7,393 nt of DNA from Opitutia bacterium UBA7441 (lineage in GTDB: Bacteria; Verrucomicrobiota; Verrucomicrobiia; Opitutales; Coraliomargaritaceae): positions 1 through 7,393 of the forward strand of contig DLQD01000067.1 of the NCBI GenBank assembly GCA_002480015.1. The letters run 5' to 3'. Shown one piece after another: positions 1-5,054 of the stretch. The translations under genes were made by a program, and so were the position numbers. Below the pieces are notes generated by a model. The model was not told where the DNA came from, ran no database searches, and worked only from the letters and a program-made list of their open reading frames with translations. Positions within the stretch are counted from its first letter, which is position 1; the number at the start of each line of letters is the position of its first letter.

Positions 1-717
1 TTTTTTCAGCTGCGCAGGCTCGTCCAGAATGTAGAGGGTGGAACTTTGATTCTCGTCGCTTTTCGACATCTTGCGACTAGGATCCTGTAGCGACATGATG
101 CGCGCACCCGCTTTCGGAATAAAGCCTTCGGGGATGGTGAAGGTCTCCGAATACGTATGGTTGAAACGCTGGGCCAAGTCGCGGCAGAGTTCGAGATGCT
201 GGCGCTGGTCGTTGCCCACGGGCACGGTATCGGCATTGTAGAGAAGGATGTCCGCCGCCATAAGGACGGGATACATAAGCAGCCCCGAGTTGACCGAAGC
301 CTGAGCGCGGGCGCCCTCGTGGCTAAATTTGAGATCATTGCCCTCCCCTACGTTGAACCCAAGCTTGGCAGCTTTTTCTTTAAACTGAGTCATCCGCTGC
401 AAATCGCCGAGTGGCGTAATGCAACTGAGTAGCCAGGCTAGCTCGGTGTGGCCGGTAACGTGCGATTGGATAAAAATGTTCGAGCGCTCGGGATCCAAGC
501 CGCAGGCTATATACTGCGCGACGCAGGAGAGCGTGTTGGCACGTAAGTCCGCAGGCGCGTATTTCACTGTGATCGCATGCATGTCGACCACGCCGAAGTA
601 ACACTCATAGTCGTCTAGCATGGTCGCCCAATTTTTGATGGCACCCAAGTAGTTACCGATCGTTAATGGGCCGGTGGGTTGGGCACAGGTTAAAATGACT
701 GGCTTTGCTTCGCTCAT
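1..717 (-). CDS. trpS: Tryptophanyl-tRNA synthetase (TrpRS), N-terminal 239 residues; 3' end beyond window
   Basis: Class I aminoacyl-tRNA synthetase that activates tryptophan with ATP and loads it onto tRNA-Trp in the cytosol. Seen: an AQPTGPLTIGNYLGA start (residues 12-26) holding the TIGN form of the HIGH motif at 19-22, the family block PVLMAADILLY (150-160) followed by VPVGNDQRQHLEL (165-177), and a perfect KMSKS loop at 216-220. The frame stays open to base 1, so roughly the last 90-100 residues of a usual 330-340 residue protein are missing because of the window edge, not a mutation. Start: the ATG at 717 gives MSEAKPVILT, matching family length; an in-frame ATG at 735 would add six residues. 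Neither has a Shine-Dalgarno sequence. Compared with remembered E. coli and Bacillus sequences there is an insert of about 19 residues near 118-138. The assignment is very secure; the exact start less so. Confidence 0.97.
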   Translation of the reverse strand, partial: MSEAKPVILTCAQPTGPLTIGNYLGAIKNWATMLDDYECYFGVVDMHAITVKYAPADLRANTLSCVAQYIACGLDPERSNIFIQSHVTGHTELAWLLSCITPLGDLQRMTQFKEKAAKLGFNVGEGNDLKFSHEGARAQASVNSGLLMYPVLMAADILLYNADTVPVGNDQRQHLELCRDLAQRFNHTYSETFTIPEGFIPKAGARIMSLQDPSRKMSKSDENQSSTLYILDEPAQLKK

Positions 718-750
718 ATGAACTGCGATTGACATAAGCTGCGACAGGCT

Positions 751-756
751 TGTCAA
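751..756 (-). promoter_or_regulatory. Possible -35 box (TTGACA) of trpS
   Basis: Read on the minus strand this is a perfect TTGACA, 33 bases before the trpS ATG at 717. No good -10 box lies at 16-18 bases; the nearest A/T-rich hexamer, TATGTC at 736-731, is only 14 bases away. If it is a real -35 element, transcription would start near the ATG at 717, leaving almost no leader and ruling out the ATG at 735. The site could be chance. Confidence 0.2.
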
Positions 757-874
757 CCCCCGACCACGCGGACGACCCTCAATCTGCCGGCTAAATGAAG
801 AATGCGGGGCAACTTTTCTGTAGATGCTTCATCGTCAGTGGGTGTGCAACTAGCTCCGCACCTAAGGGAGCGGA

Positions 875-906
875 CATAGCTATGTGGCTTACCTTGGATA
901 GCCACA
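875..906. repeat. Palindrome plus 7-bp stem inverted repeat in the intergenic gap
   Basis: CATAGCTATG at 875-884 is a perfect 10-base palindrome. It runs straight into a hairpin with arms TGTGGCT (883-889) and AGCCACA (900-906) around a 10-base loop. No T-run follows on either strand, so a simple intrinsic terminator is unlikely. It could be an operator or part of a structured RNA, or chance; function unknown. Confidence 0.4.
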
Positions 907-1314
907 CCCCCGACTTAAAATGCACCCTCAAGGCGCTACCAATTCAAATGACAGTCGATACGAGAAAAAATTCTCCAATCAGCTAGCCTTTGGTCAAGAT
1001 CACCGCCATTGGACTCACTCACCCGTCATGAATTTTACCCAGCGAAGTGAACTCCCTATACTTTAAAGAGGTCTTTACATTACTAGGGTTCGGGCCTTTA
1101 CGAATCGCTTGTTCGGGTGAAAACCTGCCCTTATAGTTAAAGCCCTTACTAAAATTAACGTAGATAAAAGTAGTTCTAATCGAAGAACAACAAACGTGAA
1201 TAGTGAGTTAATATCCGACCTTTAATTTAGTATTACGGTTGCAAGACAGTGACCTGAAGACATTGATTTAAGTTCTTCCTGCAATAATGCTCCACACCTA
1301 AACTCATTATTACT

Positions 1315-1863
1315 ATGGCAGTGCGATTCGATAACGCCGGTTTCAAAGCTACCGCAAATCATCTTTCGGATGCTGTTTTAATCACAGATTCACAAGGGAG
1401 GATCACCTGGTCCAACCGTGCATTCAAAAAGTTATGTGGCTATAATGTGAATGAAGTCATTGGCCGAAACCCAGGAACTTTACTGCAAGGTAAAGGTACC
1501 GACCCCCATACAACCGAAGCGATGCAGCATGCATTGCAGCAAGGGCAAAACTTCCGAGCCGAGGTTCTCAACTATCACAAAAAAGGATATGCCTATTGGG
1601 TGGATATTTCAGTGACACCCATTCTCGACGAGAACGGAGAGCTCCAGGGGCATATCGCCATCGCGCATGACATAACGCCAAGACGAATGGAAATCAGTCA
1701 AATGGAGCACGATGTCGTAAAAATGTATACGACACTACTGAACCAGTTCACAGACGGCTCCCAAAAAACTGAAGAAGATCCTTTCCTCTCCAAATCGCAC
1801 TTTAGCGAAGAATTTTCAGTTCTTGAGCTAGAGCGCGAGGAAGCCCATCAAATGAGCCATTAG
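1315..1863 (+). CDS. Stand-alone PAS-domain sensory protein (LOV-like, no photoactive cysteine)
   Basis: A 182-residue soluble protein consisting of one PAS domain (about 13-124) and a 60-residue charged tail. PAS marks seen: LITDSQGRITWSNRAF (22-37), CGYNVNEVIGRNPG (41-54), the NYHKKGYAYW strand (86-95) and the closing AHDIT (117-121). The sequence follows the LOV pattern closely (N52, LQG 57-59, N86), but the flavin-adduct cysteine position is Pro53 and the C-terminal glutamine is Ala117. It therefore fits the PAS subgroup with P-G-x-x-L-Q-G rather than a LOV photoreceptor. There is no kinase, GGDEF, EAL or HTH domain, and no membrane segment, so any output must be through a partner. ATG 1315 is the only sensible start and has no Shine-Dalgarno. 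Its G+C (about 48%) is below that of the neighbours. The last 62 bases overlap the convergent mpl gene. Ligand and role are unknown. Confidence 0.85.
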   Translation: MAVRFDNAGFKATANHLSDAVLITDSQGRITWSNRAFKKLCGYNVNEVIGRNPGTLLQGKGTDPHTTEAMQHALQQGQNFRAEVLNYHKKGYAYWVDISVTPILDENGELQGHIAIAHDITPRRMEISQMEHDVVKMYTTLLNQFTDGSQKTEEDPFLSKSHFSEEFSVLELEREEAHQMSH

Positions 1864-3220
1864 TCAAGAAAACGATCAGCTCGCACCGAGGCTTCGCTAA
1901 TGCGCGAATCAGATGCGCCTTCAATTCGGAATTATCGTCGAAGGCCAGTGCACGAACACCTGCAGCACTCAATGTCTCAGCCATAGCTTGCGTATCCAAG
2001 CGCTCGCTCGGGCGCATACGTTCAGCGCGGTGCACCGCACCAAAGCAGACCGCATCTGCATGGCTGAGAGCTTCTTGAAACTCAGTATGGAAGCGAGAGC
2101 TCGCGGCGGTATTACTGCGCGGCTCAAAGCAAACGGTCATCGCACGGTCCGGATAGGCTGCACGAAGCGCCTCGATCGCCCCCGCCACGGCAGTCGGATG
2201 GTGAGCGAAGTCTTCAACCACGACGACCGCGTCGTCTGCATGGAGCACATCTTGGCGACGGCGCACACCACGAAAAGCCGACAAGGCAGAGAGATCAAAA
2301 TCGACGGGGTCGTGGCACCCGCTGGACAGGGCGGCCGCAAGGGAGGCCATAGCCGCGTTACGCGCATTAAATAGGCCATGCATCGGCCAAGTCACCCGGG
2401 CCCAGGGGCGCCCTTTCCAAACGAGTTCAAACTGAGAGCCTTTTGGCGCGTCTTGAAAGCCTTGAATGATCAGGTCGTTTCCCTCCCCTACGCCGACGCG
2501 GACGACTTGGGTCCAGGGCGCAGGCAAGAGCGCGGTAATATTGGCATCGTCTCCATTGACCAGCGCGTAGCCGGAGGCGGGGATGATGCGTAAAAAGTGG
2601 CGGAAGGTGCGCTGCACATCTTCGAGATCTCGAAAAATGTCGGCGTGGTCGAACTCCAGATTGTTGAGTACGGCGACCTGCGGGCGGTAATGGATGAACT
2701 TGCTGCGCTTGTCGAAGAAGGCGGAGTCATACTCGTCACCTTCAATGACAAAGGGTGCCCCTTTTCCCAGTTGCGCGCCGCCGGGTAAATCGTTGGGCAC
2801 GCCACCGATGAGCCAGCCAGGTTCCGCGTCGGTCTGGTCGAGCAAATAGGCGGCGAGTGTTGAGGTGGTGGTCTTGCCGTGTGTGCCGGTAATGACGACC
2901 GGGCGTCGACCGGGCAGCACAGTGCCATGGAAGAGTTCGGGCAACGAAATGTAGGCGATCTTGGATTGATCAAGCAACCACTCCACCTCTGGATTACCTC
3001 GGCTCATAGCGTTGCCGACGACGACTTGATCCGGCCTGAGTGCGGCGAGACGGTCAGCGTCGAAGCCCTCAAGCACCTCAATACCGGCATCGGCCAGCAC
3101 ATCCGACATGGGCGGATAGACGCCCGCGTCGCAACCCAACACTTCATGGCCCTGTTCTTTGACAAGGAGCGCGGCATTGCCCATAGCCGTGCCGCAGATA
3201 CCCATGAAGTAGATGCGCAT
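1802..3220 (-). CDS. mpl: UDP-N-acetylmuramate:L-alanyl-gamma-D-glutamyl-meso-diaminopimelate ligase (Mpl)
   Basis: Cytosolic Mur-ligase relative that attaches recycled L-Ala-D-Glu-mDAP tripeptide to UDP-MurNAc using ATP, feeding wall turnover products back into peptidoglycan synthesis. Its 472 residues match the family length (about 455-460). N-terminal UDP-binding domain: GICGTAMG (7-14) and VYPPMS (34-39). Central ATPase: GTHGKTTT P-loop (112-119), IEGDEYDSAFFDKRSKF (159-175) and NLEFDHADIF (187-196). C-terminal domain: EDFAHHPTA (336-344), EPRSNT (366-371) and NGSFDG (454-459). The VYPPMS, EYDxAFFDKRSKF and EDFAHHPTA signatures separate it from MurC. It begins 9 bases after the fabD stop without a Shine-Dalgarno, so coupled translation is likely. 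Its final 62 bases overlap the convergent PAS gene, and NGSFDG lies inside that overlap, so this C-terminus is genuine. Confidence 0.96.
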   Translation of the reverse strand: MRIYFMGICGTAMGNAALLVKEQGHEVLGCDAGVYPPMSDVLADAGIEVLEGFDADRLAALRPDQVVVGNAMSRGNPEVEWLLDQSKIAYISLPELFHGTVLPGRRPVVITGTHGKTTTSTLAAYLLDQTDAEPGWLIGGVPNDLPGGAQLGKGAPFVIEGDEYDSAFFDKRSKFIHYRPQVAVLNNLEFDHADIFRDLEDVQRTFRHFLRIIPASGYALVNGDDANITALLPAPWTQVVRVGVGEGNDLIIQGFQDAPKGSQFELVWKGRPWARVTWPMHGLFNARNAAMASLAAALSSGCHDPVDFDLSALSAFRGVRRRQDVLHADDAVVVVEDFAHHPTAVAGAIEALRAAYPDRAMTVCFEPRSNTAASSRFHTEFQEALSHADAVCFGAVHRAERMRPSERLDTQAMAETLSAAGVRALAFDDNSELKAHLIRALAKPRCELIVFLTNGSFDGLPRALAQELKILR

Positions 3221-3229
3221 GCGATTCGG

Positions 3230-4135
3230 CTAGGAAGGGATCTCCTCGAAGTCGGACATGGGGGAAACTACGAGTTCCCTGTCGATACGCTTGGCGAAAC
3301 CGGCGAGAACCTTGCCAGGACCGCACTCGTAGAAGAGGTCGATACCGTTGTCCGCGGCCATATGGCGAAGATTATCTTCGAAGCGGACGGAGGAGACCAC
3401 CTGGCTCACCAGCGCATCTTTGATCGCTTGTGGCTCAGAGACCTGGCCACCGGTAACGTTGGTGTAGACCGTGATCTCAGGGACTTTGAAATCAAAATTC
3501 TGAACAAAACCAGCAAACGCATCGCGCGCCGAAGCCATCAGGCGGCTATGATAGGCGCCGGCCACGTTAAGCGGCTTGCAGAGCTTGAAACGACCCTTGG
3601 AGGCGGCGACTGCTTCGAGAACTTTGGCATTGTCCCCAGAGATAACGATTTGCCCCGGGCAATTCAAATTGGCAATCTCGATCCCGAACTCGTCACAGAA
3701 GCGCTGCACCTCATCGGGCGTGCCCCCGATGACGGCAGCCATGCCGCCCTTGGTCGCATCACAGGCGAGCTGCATGAGACGTCCGCGCTCAGCCACAAGG
3801 CGCAGACCAGTGGCGAAATCATAGACTCCAGCAGCGGCCAGCGCGGTGAGCTCGCCGAGGCTGAGACCACAGGCGGCCTTCAGATCGCCCAAGAGGCCGC
3901 GCTCTTTCAAAATACTGAAAATCGCGTAGCCCTGCACGTAGAGTGCCGGCTGGCAGACCTTAGTCTCGGTCAGCGCCTCGTCGGGACCGTTGAAGCAGAT
4001 CGACTTCAAATCCCAACCGAGCACCTCGTTGGCTTCGTCATAGAGCGCTTTCGCGGTCTCCGAGTTCTTATAAAGCGAGCACCCCATCCCTACGGTTTGC
4101 GCACCCTGTCCGGAAAATAGAAGTCCTGTAGCCAT
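3230..4135 (-). CDS. fabD: Malonyl-CoA:ACP transacylase (FabD)
   Basis: Transfers malonyl from CoA to acyl carrier protein, making the extender unit for type II fatty acid synthesis in the cytosol. The 301 residues fit the family (about 300-315). Seen: N-terminal LFSGQGAQ (6-13), nucleophile motif GLSLGE with Ser92, RGRLMQ with Arg117, the catalytic histidine in AYHSRLM (His196), Gln245 in the QVVSSVRF block, and ECGPGKVLAG (270-279). Most homologues have His before the serine (GHSLGE); here it is Leu91, a variant I associate with PVC-group bacteria such as chlamydiae. ATG 4135 gives the expected MATGLLFSGQG start; an AGGA lies about 12 bases upstream, further than usual. The other fatty acid genes (fabH, fabG, acpP) are not adjacent; instead mpl follows after 9 bases, so the two probably share one transcript. 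Confidence 0.97.
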   Translation of the reverse strand: MATGLLFSGQGAQTVGMGCSLYKNSETAKALYDEANEVLGWDLKSICFNGPDEALTETKVCQPALYVQGYAIFSILKERGLLGDLKAACGLSLGELTALAAAGVYDFATGLRLVAERGRLMQLACDATKGGMAAVIGGTPDEVQRFCDEFGIEIANLNCPGQIVISGDNAKVLEAVAASKGRFKLCKPLNVAGAYHSRLMASARDAFAGFVQNFDFKVPEITVYTNVTGGQVSEPQAIKDALVSQVVSSVRFEDNLRHMAADNGIDLFYECGPGKVLAGFAKRIDRELVVSPMSDFEEIPS

Positions 4136-4265
4136 AATAGAATCAGTTCCTGTTCGGTGAAATAACCATAACTTGCGGCGCGCTTTGCCGGAATCAACTA
4201 GAAAGCGAATCGAGTTTTCGTTCTTTTGATTGGCATTTATTGTGCATCCAGATAATTACACTCGC
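4136..4265. promoter_or_regulatory. Divergent promoter region between fabD and cysE
   Basis: These 130 bases lie between start codons pointing away from each other, so both promoters should be here. For cysE (plus) the best -10 candidate is GATAAT at 4251-4256, preceded by TTGATT at 4226-4231 (19-base spacer) or TTGGCA at 4230-4235 (15 bases). Either places the transcript start only a few bases before the cysE ATG. For fabD (minus) I find TTGATT at 4197-4192 but no well-spaced -10. No clear operator or riboswitch is seen. Confidence 0.45.
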
Positions 4266-5054
4266 ATGCAACCCATCGACCTAGACGCTCACTGGAGCGA
4301 GATTCGGCTTCGAGCCAACGAAATAGTGGCACGCGAGCCCGCTTTAAAGACTTTGATTAACGAAACCGTGTTGGATCGTGAGAATTTCGCAGAATGCCTC
4401 ACCTACCGCTTGACCCGTAAACTCGTCAATCACGCCACTTCTATCGAGGTGCTTCACGAAACCTTTATGGACGCCTTCCTCCACCACCCGATGATCTTGC
4501 AAGAGGTGGCCCGTGACATGATCGCAGTTAAGGAACGCGACCCTGCGTGCCCAGACGTGCTGACACCCTTACTCTACTTCAAGGGCTTGCAATCGCTGGT
4601 CTGCTACCGCGTAGCACACTACCTCTGGAATCAGGGGCGCACCGAGTTTGCCCTCTACCTGCAGAGCTTGATCTCGGAAACGTTTGCAGTGGACATTCAT
4701 CCGGCAGCCAGAATCGGCTGCGGTATTTTGCTCGACCACGCCACCGGCTTCGTGGCCGGTGAGACGGCTGTGGTCGAGAGTAATGTCTCGATCCTCCATG
4801 CAGTTACACTGGGAGGCACGGGTAAAGATCGCGGCGACCGCCACCCGAAAGTACGCTCCGGCGTACTCCTTGGAGCGGGCGCCAAAATCCTCGGTAATGT
4901 TGAAATCGGTGAAGGCGCTAAAGTCGGTGCCGGCAGCGTGGTACTTAAAGACGTCCCTCCTCACACCAGCGTCGCCGGCGTTCCGGCGCAGGTGATCGGT
5001 AAGGCCAGCGAAGTCTCCCCCGCCCTCGGCATGTGCCATAAACTAGACCTATGA
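4266..5054 (+). CDS. cysE: Serine O-acetyltransferase (CysE)
   Basis: Acetylates L-serine with acetyl-CoA to give O-acetylserine, the committed step of cysteine synthesis. The 262-residue protein has the helical N-terminal domain of bacterial CysE (RDPACPDVLTPLLYFKG, 91-107) followed by a left-handed beta-helix of hexapeptide repeats. Active-site blocks are DIHPAARIG (143-151) and LDHATG (156-161), with Asp143 and His158 at the same numbers as in E. coli; GGTGKDRGDRHPK (183-195) is the usual acetyl-CoA/serine loop. Start: ATG 4266 gives a family-like MQPIDLDAHWSEI; an in-frame TTG at 4230 adds 12 residues that do not resemble the family. No Shine-Dalgarno is visible. The tail after the beta-helix is short and ends HKLDL, lacking the C-terminal isoleucine used by many homologues to bind CysK. 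The stop overlaps the antiporter start as ATGA, indicating an operon. Confidence 0.96.
   Translation: MQPIDLDAHWSEIRLRANEIVAREPALKTLINETVLDRENFAECLTYRLTRKLVNHATSIEVLHETFMDAFLHHPMILQEVARDMIAVKERDPACPDVLTPLLYFKGLQSLVCYRVAHYLWNQGRTEFALYLQSLISETFAVDIHPAARIGCGILLDHATGFVAGETAVVESNVSILHAVTLGGTGKDRGDRHPKVRSGVLLGAGAKILGNVEIGEGAKVGAGSVVLKDVPPHTSVAGVPAQVIGKASEVSPALGMCHKLDL

Larger units (their letters stand above)
718..1314. other. Gene-poor divergent intergenic region between trpS and the PAS gene
   Basis: About 600 bases with no gene I can support. The right half is clearly AT-rich: a hand count for 1141-1320 gives about 34% G+C, against roughly 57-62% in nearby housekeeping genes. A 63-codon open frame at 795-986 resembles nothing I know. 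The region must carry the promoters of both flanking divergent genes, yet upstream of the PAS gene I find only weak candidates: TTGATT at 1263-1268 with AATAAT at 1283-1288, spaced just 14 bases. An inverted repeat at 883-906 is listed separately. I see no tRNA, recognised riboswitch or mobile element remnant. It may hold a small RNA or a decayed gene, but nothing in the sequence proves this. Confidence 0.6.

Noticed and set aside
795..986. 63-codon plus-strand frame whose N-terminus (IVSGCA) recalls a lipoprotein signal box
   Set aside because: The stretch before the cysteine is too short and polar for a real signal peptide, there is no ribosome site, and the remainder matches nothing. Kept only as part of the intergenic description.
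1315..1863. LOV blue-light photoreceptor
   Set aside because: The adduct-forming cysteine is replaced by Pro53 and the C-terminal glutamine by Ala117, so normal LOV photochemistry is not possible; the gene is called PAS instead.
2879..4120. Plus-strand open frame of 413 codons opposite fabD and mpl
   Set aside because: It lies fully antisense to two genes with clear catalytic motifs, its product resembles no known family, and long antisense frames are common in GC-rich coding DNA.
4230..4265. Upstream TTG start for cysE
   Set aside because: The 12 extra residues do not resemble CysE N-termini and cover the best promoter candidate; ATG 4266 fits the family.
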